Source: Lunularia cruciata
Lineage: Eukaryota; Streptophyta; Marchantiopsida; Lunulariales; Lunulariaceae
DNA: 64,000 bases
Direction: 5' to 3'
Assembly: GCA_948567375.1 (NCBI GenBank)
Contig: OX419756.1
Span: forward strand, 2,857,001 to 2,921,000
The notes beneath the pieces were generated by a model. It searched no databases and was not told where the DNA came from. It saw nothing but the letters and a program-made list of their open reading frames with translations. The translations under genes and the position numbers were made by a program. Below are positions 47,501-57,149 of this stretch, one piece after another; position 1 is the stretch's first letter; every line of letters begins with the position of its first letter.

Positions 47501-48833
47501 TCTGTGCTGGCTGTGATGCACCAGAGGTATCAGGTCCGCTGCCCTGAGTACACTCTCTCCTATGGTGAGGTCCACCACAAGTCCAACAAGCAACACCACC
47601 ACTCACTGGCTGCTGCTGCCCCAAAAATGAGGGTAAGGGTCTAACTCCACTAGGCCCTCCACTCGCTCCATAGGATCTGGGCTGTCCACCCTGTCCTCGA
47701 AAACCAACTGGGCGTGGTGCACTCTGCTGCACTCTAGAAGAAGTCACAACCGTGGATGAGGTCTCTCTACCAAATCCAGATGTCACCACTCTCTCCTCCA
47801 CCATGTTGAGCTCAATACGCTCAGCCAAACCAAAGACTACTGCCAAAGTGGGCGAAGTAGCCTGCAACAACGTAGCATCACGAACTCTACGTCGCAACTC
47901 CCTGTCCAGTATCCCATACCAAAACTGGACTGCCTGGGCCTCAGTAACTCCCTGAGTGAAACTGATCAGCCGCCTCATGCGAGTGTATGCCTCGCGTAGG
48001 CTCTCTCCAGCCTTCCGCTGGAACTCCTGCAAGCTCCTCAGCTTGTCAGTCCGCACTCCCTGGTAGTTCTGCCTCAAACATAGGAAGAACTCCACCATGG
48101 GGTTAAACCCCGATACCACACCACCTCCTGCAGCGGTACCTCCACTCGTAGTAGCACTATCTCCAGCTAGTGCACCTCCACTAGCTCCACCAACACTACT
48201 CGAGCTAGAACTCGTAGGTACAGCCGACCTACTCGTGGCCACCGAACCTGAAGTGATGGAGACATAGTGTGGAGACCAATACTGTCTCCATAACTCAATC
48301 TCCTCCAAATGAGCTCTCCTGAACTCATGGTAGTCGTCCATCGGTGGACCCTCCAAGTGCTGAAACAACCCCTTCCATGCCATGAAGGGTGTGAACAAAG
48401 TCGGGTTCCGCATCTGCTGCAGATCACACCAACTATCGAACTCCTGGATGAAGTCATCCAACTCAATGGTACCCACTGTACCAGAGTAACGCCTAGGGCC
48501 CATGGAGGCCCCATAAATCTCGTCCATGTCCCACAACAACGGTGCGGACACACCAAGTGCACTCTCAACTGAATCAGCTCCTGTGTCGAACTCCAACTCA
48601 GAGTCAATCTCCTCCCTCACTGGGACCTGAGATACAGGCTGATACCGAGCACCACTCCGAGTAAACCCACTGCGTACTGCAGGGCTAACTCCTCTGGAAT
48701 CTCCAAAGAACTCCGTCGTGACAAAGTAACCACACCAACAAACCCGAACCACCAATTGCAACAGCAAGTCGCAACCGCAAGTGCCCCACCAAGTGCCAAC
48801 ACCACCGCGTGCCAACACCAACCAAAACACCAC
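44535..48833 (-). CDS. Gag - zinc knuckles - aspartic protease - C5-cytosine methyltransferase
   Basis: First segment of the polyprotein: 1432 codons counted from a GTG at 48833. Frame is open from 48836; the first in-frame ATG is at 48527 (residue 103, MDEIYG). Domains by residue: Gag capsid-like region about 100-340 (ELDDFIQEFDSW, then MVEFFLCLRQNYQGV and LREAYTRMRRLI); zinc knuckles C416-x2-C-x3/4-H-C428 and C447-x2-C-x4-H-x4-C460; Gly/Arg-rich linker 468-500; retropepsin-like protease with LLDSGAQ (Asp 768) and a flap/strand region to about 860; acidic linker 960-985; methyltransferase about 1003-1320; then three GxLGxHP repeats (1361-1390). Retroelement Gag binds genomic RNA and protease cuts the polyprotein. 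The methyltransferase sits between protease and RT, an unusual place for an extra domain. The same frame continues into RT after one stop. Confidence 0.9.
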   Translation of the reverse strand: MVFWLVLARGGVGTWWGTCGCDLLLQLVVRVCWCGYFVTTEFFGDSRGVSPAVRSGFTRSGARYQPVSQVPVREEIDSELEFDTGADSVESALGVSAPLLWDMDEIYGASMGPRRYSGTVGTIELDDFIQEFDSWCDLQQMRNPTLFTPFMAWKGLFQHLEGPPMDDYHEFRRAHLEEIELWRQYWSPHYVSITSGSVATSRSAVPTSSSSSSVGGASGGALAGDSATTSGGTAAGGGVVSGFNPMVEFFLCLRQNYQGVRTDKLRSLQEFQRKAGESLREAYTRMRRLISFTQGVTEAQAVQFWYGILDRELRRRVRDATLLQATSPTLAVVFGLAERIELNMVEERVVTSGFGRETSSTVVTSSRVQQSAPRPVGFRGQGGQPRSYGASGGPSGVRPLPSFLGQQQPVSGGVACWTCGGPHHRRECTQGSGPDTSGASQPAQRQCEHCHRFGHTSDRCFDLHPELRSGRAAMAGSRGAPVHGGRGGRGGGRGSTPSRGAVPALTSDIAMATRIEQLEQRLASMAIAHRRSDSGAEASTSYARDRDALDFMCGAAQVDAFAAVTRSAVRAPEPRGASVELDPQRGEVGRQVRLPQSFTLSEALQTTSMVPRRPSAGVVGGDGVPDGIPASQPPATTQTESSMMLGAAQLIMRHPLFSASDMFTLGVDPAPVFRLAATLCESRDGAVPTTRAEVVGSGADLFEEHGIRSATSGLWQAAAARLEELPARPAFERAQFTPGVVLLDNQRGIFRLVGPSGKVYTPQRVLLDSGAQPLMLGKAAVVGLELRKTDVERCPFQIQTSLGGGSTQYITRGELVVQVQPGHPTNSSVVRAQAIATIAESYDVLVGGAVLYHMGFSIDYWEETASYRPGWQSGEGRVCRLPVRFSSGSLGSLQSGTMAASVLAFSGAVTWPGDLLEGNAHAEDTPIPEEITRLWSTSGIVPSTLDVPLWSSEEALQQHADQLVQQAWSGAFVPSGDESEDEPPEAIALTPLDTTLIAWQYPVEGICLLELFGGISTGLAAVLQAGIRVQRYLYVERDETDRRVSLHHVAHLAYRYPELLPMSAVIGYQKALPGDISLLGAHDLERHGPVHLVISGWPCQGHTRAGRGLGLQDPCSGVFWEMLRILRHLQVHQSVSPAYLLENVPLMGDSCTRVVVSTHQVHSWMGPAVLLDAARVGSRAHRLRLWWTNLLPREVLQRSYDGIQRLDHILVDDILDAGRQSQTVVVADRSPMAVVNLVGQPRAAFPTLMSFPSSHAFREGGPGLVWDSQLQQLVEPNADERERAMGFRTGITAVPAVSEASRRQVLGQAMDLNCLTWIVSLGLAEQRRMRLIGITTQTLVSPVPIETIQAHAGGDGPSGHGILGTHPVATRESGLLGVHPGERGLLGLHPWSTWDAARGRMELAARVEGVFHTEVGTSSGREHDTIAPKGPV
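44874..45827 (-). other. C5-cytosine DNA methyltransferase domain
   Basis: Motifs in canonical order: I LLELFGGISTGL (SAM binding, about 1008-1019); II-like YLYVERDE; IV VISGWPCQGHTRAGRG with the catalytic Cys at 1099; VI LLENVP (Glu 1142); VIII HRLRLWWTNL; IX RERAMGF; X RRQVLGQAMDLNCLTWI. All catalytic residues are present. The order is unpermuted, so it is not a plant DRM enzyme. The style of motif I (xGIxTGL) and VIII (AHRxRxWWxNL) is nearest to DNMT3-type enzymes by eye. The gap between VIII and IX, the target-recognition region, is short (about 85 residues), and no BAH, chromo or PWWP domain accompanies it. It would transfer a methyl group from SAM to cytosine C5; specificity cannot be read from the sequence. 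Confidence 0.92.
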
Positions 48834-49282
48834 CCACTAATGTAACTCTAACCGAGATAACTACACTAGGGGAAGGGCAACCTGTAACCTGCCATCATAA
48901 CACGCACTCTCACGGTCTGCAGGTCATCACTTCCTGCCTCACCGGAGAGAAACAAAGGTAGTCTGACTGGTCATCACTCCAGCCTCACCACCGAGAGCAC
49001 ACTAGAGCACCAACGCTCAAAAGTCAAGGCACCTCACACAAACGTGGTGCACAAACAGGAAGCAGAGAATGGAGGGGATCCAATCACAAGAAATCTAAAC
49101 GAAAACCCTCCATCTCATAACACAACACGGGACTGACTCTGCCACCATTTGGCATTTGACATAAGAGTAGTTCGTATCTAAGTCCTAAGCTACCAGGATC
49201 ACCAAGAATGGGATCAAACTGCCTCTCCTAGCCAAAGCTACATGTGTATAGATAACAGTGGCACAGTCACTATGACAACAAG

Positions 49283-49350
49283 TGAGGGTGGACCAGTTGG
49301 CTAGGGCACCAGTCTAGGAACAAGAGATCTAGGGGTCAAACCCTGTTGCG
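49283..49350 (+). other. tRNA/SINE-like segment in the leader (antisense)
   Basis: TGGACCAGTTGG (49289-49300) resembles a Pol III A box and GGGTCAAACCC (49333-49343) a B box, at the spacing seen in tRNAs and tRNA-derived SINE heads. The anticodon arm does not fold well, so this is not a functional tRNA. Copies sit at 53885-53952 and, inverted with the old element, about 37441-37512. Confidence 0.4.
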
Positions 49351-49620
49351 CACAATCTAGCAAGAAAGGCAGATTTTGCCAACCAATGACCAAGATCTAC
49401 ACTAAACTAGCTAGCCTCACGCCAGCAAGCTGGCTTGCTGGCCCTTCTAGGCCTTCGTAGCCTCTCATAGCCCACAGCCCTATGCCTCGAAGCCTCTAAA
49501 CGCCCAAATGAGGCCTTTCTTGTTGCCACTTCGAACCTTCTCCAAATCTGCGAAACTCCTCCAAACTAGCAAAAGTTCTCCAAATCTGGCCAAACAGCGA
49601 AACTCCTCCAATTCTGGCCC

Positions 49621-49668
49621 AAAATCTGACGTAAAATCTGACGTAAAATCTGACGTAAAATCTGACGT
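49621..49668. repeat. Four tandem 12-bp units in the leader
   Basis: AAAATCTGACGT repeated four times without change, duplicated at 54223-54270. The old copy has two decayed units near 37170-37200, so the array has grown in the young lineage. Confidence 0.9.
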
Positions 49669-50067
49669 AAACCCTAAAGATGGATGTCCGCCAAATCCCC
49701 CGCTAACTTTCCACTCGAGCCAAATTGACAAAACGGGTTTTTCCAAATCACAATTTCATGAGAAGAGCTTTCCAACTCCACCTTCAATTTCACTTTCTGA
49801 GCCCAACTCGCAGCAAATTGGTCCTGCCTTCACCTCCTGAGCTCAAAATCACAACACTGCTCGAAAATTGCTCCTTCTTTGCTCAAAATTTGGCCAGCGC
49901 TTCCGCACACCGTCCGCCTAACTGCCAAATTTGCATCAACTACATGAGCTTCTGCACACTAGGGAAACACAAAACCTGAATCGAGCTACCACGATCCACC
50001 AAGCTTGGAGATACCACCAACACTCAACGTTCCTGCACCCGATTTCCCCCTGACTTCACTTCTCTGA

Positions 50068-50513
50068 TGTAATCAGATTGCTTAACAATTCAACTCAACT
50101 CAACTCAACTCAGATCAGTACTTGATCTGTCACTCTATAAACTGCCAACAACTGGGCACTGATTACAGTCAAGCCACACCCACTCAAGCATAGAGAATCC
50201 AGGTGACGCTCGCCGGCCTTTGTCCACCATAGCCAGGAACTCGAAGGCTCAACATCAGAGAAGTGAGCTCTCTGGAGCTCACTTCGAAACTATACCCCCT
50301 GGACTCGAGCTAGCCCTGAAACCCTAACGGTCCCGCTGACGGCACACTCGACGGTGCAAAGTGACGGTGGGCCCCACCGTGAAGTCAGTACCCCGAACAC
50401 GAAATCTAACCGTCAGAAAGTAGTCCCTGAGAAACAGCTAGAATAACTCTAACTACCATCACTGGAACTCCAGTGTCCGAGCATCTAGATGCGGAACTAC
50501 AAATGGCGTGACA
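50068..50513 (-). repeat. Internal 5' LTR copy
   Basis: 446 bp, TGTCACGCC... to ...CTGATTACA in element sense. It matches the right-hand LTR but lacks a 9-bp piece (AACGGTGCA) that both outer LTRs keep. It ends the left copy of the duplicated segment and is followed by filler, not by a target duplication. Confidence 0.85.
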
Positions 50514-50776
50514 TTGCTCAATACAAGTGTAATTGGTAACTCCTTCAACCTACCTACTACTACTTTCCATAATCTATTAGTAGTTGAACTGATCCCATAC
50601 TCCTCAACCAAGTTATCTCTGCCATCAACCACCTTTTCTTTAGAGGCAAGAACCATGTCATTCCTACTCTCATAATGTGTGATAGCCAACCAAAACACTA
50701 GAGTTAGGTTAACTCTTAATGTAAACATGTCATTGGTTGAGAACAAAGAGGTGTGCATAATTAATTGAGCTATCTC
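50514..50776 (-). pseudogene. 263-bp filler from an older element copy
   Basis: Diverged version of about 46655-46895 (the region upstream of the protease). It keeps the frame over relics such as MFTL, LVEEYGIS and LWKVVVGRLKELP, with many C/G to T/A changes. It lies exactly between the internal LTR and the start of the duplicated gag segment, as expected for template-copied filler at a duplication joint. Confidence 0.8.
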
Positions 50777-53423
50777 TACTGAAGCGTACTGGTAGGCGAC
50801 ATACCCGTCCCTCACCAGACTGCCAACCAGGTCTACAAGAGGCTGTCTCCTCCCAATAGTCAATACTGAAACCCATAGGGTATAACACTGCTCCCCCAAC
50901 TAGCACATCATAGGACTCAGCTATCGTCGCAATAGCCTGAGCTCTCACCACCGAGCTATCAGTCGGATGACCAGGCTGAACCTGGACAACAAGCTCTCCA
51001 CGTGTGATGTATTGTGTCGAACCACCACCAAGAGATGTCTGGATCTGAAATGGACACCTCTCCACATCGGTCTTCCGTAACTCCAGACCAACAACTACAG
51101 CCTTCCCCAACATAAGGGGCTGCGCACCAGAGTCTAACAAGACTCTCTGTGGTGTATAGACCTTCCCTGAAGGTCCTACCAAACGAAAGATCCCCCTCTG
51201 GTTATCCAATAGGACAACACCAGGTGTAAACCGCGCTCTCTCAAAGGCCGGTCTAGCTGGCAACTCCTCCAGTCTAGCCGCTGCTGCCTGCCATAAACCA
51301 CTGGTCGCTGAACGGATCCCATGCTCCTCAACCAAGTCAGCTCCACTACCAACCACCTCTGATCTAGTAGTAGGAACTGCACCATCCCTACTCTCACACA
51401 ACGTGGCAGCCAACCGGAACACTGGGGCTGGGTCCACTCCCAATGTAAACATGTCACTGGCTGAAAATAAAGGATGCCGCATAATCAGCTGAGCCGCCCC
51501 CAACATCATGCTAGACTCAATCTGTGTAGTAGCAGGTGGCTGACTAGCAGGTACTCCATCAAGTACTCCATCACCACCTACCACACCTGCATTGGGACGT
51601 CTAGGAACCATGGATGTCGTTTGCAATGCCTCAGATAACGTGAAAGATTGGGGAAGTCTGACCTGTCTCCCAACCTCTCCTCTCTGTGGGTCCAACTCCA
51701 CTGATGCTCCTCTAGGCTCTGGAGCACGTACTGCACTCCTAGTCACTGCTGCAGATGCATCCACCTGTGCTGCTCCGCACATGAAGTCCAAAGCATCTCT
51801 ATCACCAGCATATGAGGTGGAAGCCTCAGCACCCGAATCTGATCTCCTATGAGCAATAGCCATACTAGCCAATCTCTGCTCCAACTGCTCAATCCAAGTA
51901 GCCATAGCTGTGTCAGAAGTAAGGGCAGGTACTGCACCCCTACTAGGTGTAGATCCTCTACCACCACCTCTACCACCTCGTCCTCCATGAACTGGAGCTC
52001 CTCTACTACCTGCCATAGCAGCCCTACCACTCCGTAACTCCGGGTGTAGGTCAAAACACCGGTCACTAGTATGACCAAATCTATGGCAGTGCTCACACTG
52101 CCTCTGTGCTGGCTGTGATGCACCAGAGGTATCAGGTCCGCTGCCCTGAGTACACTCTCTCCTATGGTGAGGTCCACCACAAGTCCAACAAGCAACACCA
52201 CCACTCACTGGCTGCTACTGCCCCGAAAATGAGGGTAAGGGTCTAACTCCACTAGGCCCTCCACTCGCTCCATAGGATCTGGGCTGTCCACCCTGTCCTC
52301 GAAACCCAACTGGGCGTGGTGCACTCTGCTGCACTCTAGAAGAAGTCACAACCGTGGATGAGGTCTCTCTACCAAATCCAGATGTCACCACTCTCTCCTC
52401 CACCATGTTGAGCTCAATACGCTCAGCCAAACCAAAGACTACTGCCAAAGTGGGCGAAGTAGCCTGCAACAACGTAGCATCACGAACTCTACGTCGCAAC
52501 TCCCTGTCCAGTATCCCATACCAAAACTGGACTGCTTGGGCCTCAGTAACTCCCTGAGTGAAACTGATCAGCCGCCTCATGTGAGTGTATGCCTCGCGTA
52601 GGCTCTCTCCAGCCTTCCGCTGGAACTCCTGCAAGCTCCTCAGCTTGTCAGTCCGCACTCCCTGGTAGTTCTGCCTCAAACATAGGAAGAACTCAACCAT
52701 GGGGTTAAACCCCGGTACCACACCACCTCCTGCAGCGGTACCTCCACTCGTAGTAGCACTATCTCCAGCTAGTGCACCTCCACTAGCTCCACCAACACTA
52801 CTCGAGCTAGAACTCGTAGGTACAGCCGACCTACTCGTGGCCACCGAACCTGAAGTGATGGAGACATAGTGTGGAGACCAATACTGTCTCCATAACTCAA
52901 TCTCCTCCAAATGAGCTCTCCTGAACTCATGGTAGTCGTCCATCGGTGGACCCTCCAAGTGCTGAAACAACCCCTTCCATGCCATGAAGGGTGTGAACAA
53001 AGTCGGGTTCCGCATCTGCTGCAGATCACACCAACTATCGAACTCCTGGATGAAGTCATCCAACTCAATGGTACCCACTGTACCAGAGTAACGCCTAGGG
53101 CCTTTGGAGGCCCCATAAATCTCGTCCATGTCCCACAACAACGGTGCGGACACACCAAGTGCACTCTCAACTAAATCAGCTCCTGTGTCGAACTCCAACT
53201 CAGAGTCAATCTCCTCCCTCACTGGGACCTGAGATACAGGCTGATACCGAGCACCACTCCGAGTAAACCCACTGCGTACTGCAGGGCTAACTCCTCTGGA
53301 ATCTCCAAAGAACTCCGTCGTGACAAAGTAACCACACCAACAAACCCGAACCACCAACTGCAACAGCAAGTCGCAACCGCAAGTGCCCCACCAAGTGCCA
53401 ACACCACCGCGTGCCAACACCAA
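50777..53423 (-). pseudogene. Duplicate gag-protease segment
   Basis: Second copy of the first 885 or so codons of the polyprotein, offset 4602 bp from the first. Gag runs from 53423 to a TAG at 52217-52215 just before the zinc knuckles (the other copy has CAG). The frame then continues through both knuckles and the protease (LLDSGAQ) to about 50780 and falls into the filler. Methyltransferase, RT and integrase are missing. Nucleotide identity to the first copy is very high, so it is recent. It could still make Gag in principle. Confidence 0.85.
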
Positions 53424-53441
53424 CTAAAACGCCACCCACTA

Positions 53442-54669
53442 ATGTAACTCTAACCGAGATAACTACACTAGGGGAAGGGCAACCTGTAACCTGCCATCAT
53501 AACACGCACTCTCACGGTCTGCAGGTCATCACTTCCTGCCTCACCGGAGAGAAACAAAGGTAGTCTGACTGGTCATCACTCCAGCCTCACCACCGAGAGC
53601 ACACCAGAGCACCAACGCTCAAAAGTCAAGGCACCTCACACAAACGTGGTGCACAAACAGGAAGCAGAGAATGGAGGGGATCCAATCACAAGAAATCTAA
53701 ACGAAAACCCTCCATCTCATAACACAACACGGGACTGACTCTGCCACCATTTGGCATTTGACATAAGAGTAGTTCGTATCTAAGTCCTAAGCTACCAGGA
53801 TCACCAAGAATGGGATCAAACTGCCTCTCCTAGCCAAAGCTACATGTGTATAGATAACAGTGGCACAGTCACTATGACAACAAGTGAGGGTGGACCAGTT
53901 GGCTAGGGCACCAGTCTAGGAACAAGAGATCTAGGGGTCAAACCCTGTTGCGCACAATCTAGCAAGAAAGGCAGATTTTGCCAACCAATGACCAAGATCT
54001 ACACTAAACTAGCTAGCCTCACGCCAGCAAGCTGGCTTGCTGGCCCTTCTAGGCCTTCGTAGCCTCTCATAGCCCACAGCCCTATGCCTCGAAGCCTCTA
54101 AACGCCCAAATGAGGCCTTTCTTGTTGCCACTTCGAACCTTCTCCAAATCTGCGAAACTCCTCCAAACTAGCAAAAGTTCTCCAAATCTGGCCAAACAGC
54201 GAAACTCCTCCAATTCTGGCCCAAAATCTGACGTAAAATCTGACGTAAAATCTGACGTAAAATCTGACGTAAACCCTAAAGATGGATGTCCGCCAAATCC
54301 CCCGCTAACTTTCCACTCGAGCCAAATTGACAAAACGGGTTTTTCCAAATCACAATTTCATGAGAAGAGCTTTCCAACTCCACCTTCAATTTCACTTTCT
54401 GAGCCCAACTCGCAGCAAATTGGTCCTGCCTTCACCTCCTGAGCTCAAAATCACAACACTGCTCGAAAATTGCTCCTTCTTTGCTCAAAATTTGGCCAGC
54501 GCTTCCGCACACCGTCCGCCTAACTGCCAAATTTGCATCAACTACATGAGCTTCTGCACACTAGGGAAACACAAAACCTGAATCGAGCTACCACGATCCA
54601 CCAAGCTTGGAGATACCACCAACACTCAACGTTCCTGCACCCGATTTCCCCCTGACTTCACTTCTCTGA
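53442..54669 (-). other. Duplicate leader
   Basis: Copy of 48840-50067 at the 4602-bp offset, including the tRNA-like segment (53885-53952) and the four 12-bp units (54223-54270). It joins the right-hand 5' LTR. No coding capacity recognised. Confidence 0.8.
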
Positions 54670-55124
54670 TGTAATCAGATTGCTTAACAATTCAACTCAA
54701 CTCAACTCAACTCAGATCAGTACTTGATCTGTCACTCTATAAACTGCCAACAACTGGGCACTGATTACAGTCAAGCCACACCCACTCAAGCATAGAGAAT
54801 CCAGGTGACGCTCGCCGGCCTTTGTCCACCATAGCCAGGAACTCGAAGGCTCAACATCAGAGAAGTGAGCTCTCTGGAGCTCACTTCGAAACTATACCCC
54901 CTGGACTCGAGCTAGCCCTGAAACCCTAACGGTCCCGCTGACGGCACACTCGACGGTGCAAACGGTGCAAAGTGACGGTGGGCCCCACCGTGAAGTCAGT
55001 ACCCCGAACACGAAATCTAACCGTCGGAAAGTAGTCCCTGAGAAATAGCTAGAATAACTCTAACTACCATCACTGGAACTCCAGTGTCCGAGCATCTAGA
55101 TGCGGAACTACAAATGGCGTGACA
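54670..55124 (-). repeat. 5' LTR of the young element (outer)
   Basis: 455 bp, TGTCACGCC... to ...CTGATTACA in element sense. It agrees with the body of the 3' LTR (40693-41144) except for about four substitutions, mostly C/T, two of them at CpG, and shares with it the 9-bp piece missing from the internal LTR. It lacks the 107-bp 3' segment. Confidence 0.88.
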
Positions 55125-55128
55125 ATTG
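55125..55128. other. Target-site duplication (ATTG), partner at 40582-40585
   Basis: ATTG directly follows the outer 5' LTR and directly precedes the 3' LTR at 40586. The empty site is represented by a Q copy at about 8371-8385 (TTAAACTTTGATTGAAATG). Four bases is one fewer than usual for Ty3/gypsy. Confidence 0.7.
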
Positions 55129-56345
55129 ATTGAATGCGGATGAGCCAGTTCTATTGTAGACCGGTTCAAAGGATTACCGGTGCAGGTACAGTATCTTAAA
55201 CCAAAACCATTAAGAGTCTGCATTACAATGCTTGTATGGACCCATTCGCTATCATGTGGTACTATATTCAATTATCTAGTTTGCTGTTGGTGAATGCCGC
55301 ATTCAACGGAATCATAAACACCAATATTCACTCGAACTTGAAGTTATTGTGTAGAACTGTTTAAACATGGAGACTCGGTGGGTGTTCAAACTAGAAATGT
55401 GCTCTAAAGTCCCATGTATTATTGAACTAGCTTCATAATTGAAAACTAAGAAATTCTACTAGTTTTTACTTGGGGTGAACCAGAACCACTCTGTAGCTAT
55501 CGTATGTATTCATCCCTACTCTCTATCTATATATCATTTGGTTTACTATGAGTAAATATTATATTCAGCTGATTTATATAGACCGGCATTGAGACAAGCT
55601 TAGTGAATATACTTTGAAATGTTTTGAACTTTGGGTGAATCGGCCTAAACCAAAACCATCTTTGTAGCACTCTCGTGAATCGATTTCCTACACTCAGTCT
55701 TTGTTTTGAAGCATCTGGTTTGCTGCTGGCGAATATTGCATTCAATTGAGTGGGAGAGACTAAGTTGGTTTAAACAAGAATTGTTTTGAAGGTATTCTTT
55801 CATCTTCACACAAGTGCCGACAAGTTAGTTTTTGAAGGAAGGTAAGAGTCAGTGAGGATTTATCTTTGAAGCAGGTTTCTTACAGGTAACCTTAGTGGGA
55901 ATCATATTATTGAATAACTTTTACTTTACATTGAGTATAGTACGGGAGTTAATTAAACCCGTGGCTTCGTCAGCTAGTTATATCTAATACTAACATGCTT
56001 CAAAGACCATGCTTCAAATCAATGTAATTGATGAACTCCGGTGACCATGTTACTCAAGAGGTTGTGATAAGTCTTGGAATTGACGTAGGTAATTAATTCA
56101 AATCCCATCCATTAAAGACGACCCAAATTCCTTATTGTTTGGAGCGTTATGTTGAACCCTAAAAGAACAAGATATTGGTCCCTAATCTTTTCACCTTCCC
56201 GAGAGTGTTTCAAGCAATTGGGCAGAAAGAATTACATGGAGGAAGAAGAGCACCACGGGGTATCATATGCGTTACCCAATCCTTTGTCAATGACTCTCTC
56301 ATTTGGACGGGTATTGTCTATTGGTTTCACTAGCTGGAAGCTACA
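55129..56345. repeat. Repeat block Q, copy 3, right part
   Basis: Resumes the Q block after the insertion (TGAATGCGGATGAGCCAG, GACCGGTTCAAAGGATTACC), then the tail also seen at 14211-14990, with a broken version of the conserved peptide-like segment at 56030-56300. Homology to the block ends at about 56345. No intact gene. Confidence 0.65.
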
Positions 56346-57140
56346 CTAGGGGTTTCATAAATAGGTTTGACAAATGTCAACGGGATAAATAACAAATTTT
56401 GTAATAACGATAGTGAACAAATTTATAGTGAACTCTGTAACGATACGAGATTGTAATAATTGAACGCTCGATAATTTCAAATAAAGGACATATTATGTAA
56501 ATTATATTCATTTATAAAAATCAAATTATATGTTACGGATGTTTAGGAATGTCATAACTAAATAAATGATTTTCAGACAGAGTGACGTGTTTCCTCAAAA
56601 AAGTGGCCATGCGGTTGGTTGAGTCATATATGATTGTTGATTTGGTTTCCGTTTTCAAGATCCAAAATGGCCCCGCCCAACATTTCAAATTTATAAACTC
56701 AAATTCACCACCCTCTACAGCAAATGTGTGAGTTGTCGGGCAACTAACGGCAGTTTTGTAGTTTTCCATTGGTGTGGGAAATGATCAGTGCCACCGTGCC
56801 GCAACCAAAAAATTGATTAGAGGTCAACGATTTTGACGATTCTTATGCTAGGAATCACCTTGGTTTATTGTTATTTTAGGAATCACCTTGTTTTATTGTA
56901 AGAGATTTACTTTTGGATGTTGATCCAGGACCTATAGAGTCATCTTTGAATTCACAACCTCAACAACCATTAGTGAAATTTAGAGACTTATTGAGGATGG
57001 CTTCTTCTGTGCCGGGCAAAACCAAGGAGGATGAATGATTTTGCATGGCAACGCACCATTATAGCCAAATACTTGATTATTTGGAAGATCCCGAGCATTT
57101 TGCATAGATTCATGGTGGGAATTGCAAAAAGCACATTCAA
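56346..57140. other. No recognised feature
   Basis: AT-rich sequence unrelated to the P and Q blocks. A 78-codon minus-strand frame (56769-56533) has no recognised domain. I see no LTR, repeat or RNA gene here. Confidence 0.4.
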
Positions 57141-57149
57141 AAATTGATA

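Larger units (their letters stand above)
48840..50067 (-). other. Leader between 5' LTR and gag
   Basis: About 1.2 kb of non-coding leader. It begins after the LTR with TCAGAGAAGTGAAGTCAG; only ATCAGAG resembles the usual initiator-Met tRNA primer site, so the primer-binding site looks lost. It includes a 12-bp repeat tract and a tRNA-like segment in antisense. Near gag there is a pyrimidine-rich run followed by AG (GCCCTTCCCCTAG), a possible splice acceptor. The leader is conserved in the duplicate (53442-54669) and the old copy. Confidence 0.7.
40586..55124 (-). mobile_element. Ty3/gypsy element encoding a C5-DNA methyltransferase and PHD finger, with internal tandem duplication
   Basis: Minus-strand insertion. 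In element sense from the right: 5' LTR (55124-54670), leader, gag-protease (53423-50777), a 263-bp filler, a second 5' LTR (50513-50068), leader, gag-protease-methyltransferase, RT-RNase H-integrase-PHD, a purine tract (41262-41254) and the 3' LTR (ending 40586). The outer ends are flanked by ATTG (40582-40585 and 55125-55128). Removing the insert and one ATTG restores the uninterrupted Q sequence seen at 8371. The right 4.35 kb (50777-55124) duplicates about 46175-50513. The two LTR bodies (40693-41144 and 54670-55124) show only a handful of differences, so the insertion is young. Pol order (RT, RNase H, integrase) places it in Ty3/gypsy. Confidence 0.9.

Noticed and set aside
46343..47602. 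Other minus-strand frames inside gag-protease
   Set aside because: They overlap the conserved Gag and protease frame and have no motifs of their own.
44415..48572. Plus-strand open frames across the element (for example 47247-47435, 45143-45640)
   Set aside because: They are shadows of the minus-strand polyprotein, with biased Ser/Thr/Pro composition from its reverse complement.
49283..49350. Functional tRNA gene
   Set aside because: A and B box-like strings are present, but no proper anticodon or acceptor stem could be drawn.
49480..49746. Protein with tandem SDFT repeats
   Set aside because: It is the translation of the 12-bp leader repeat, lies outside the polyprotein frame, and is not conserved as a frame in the old copy.
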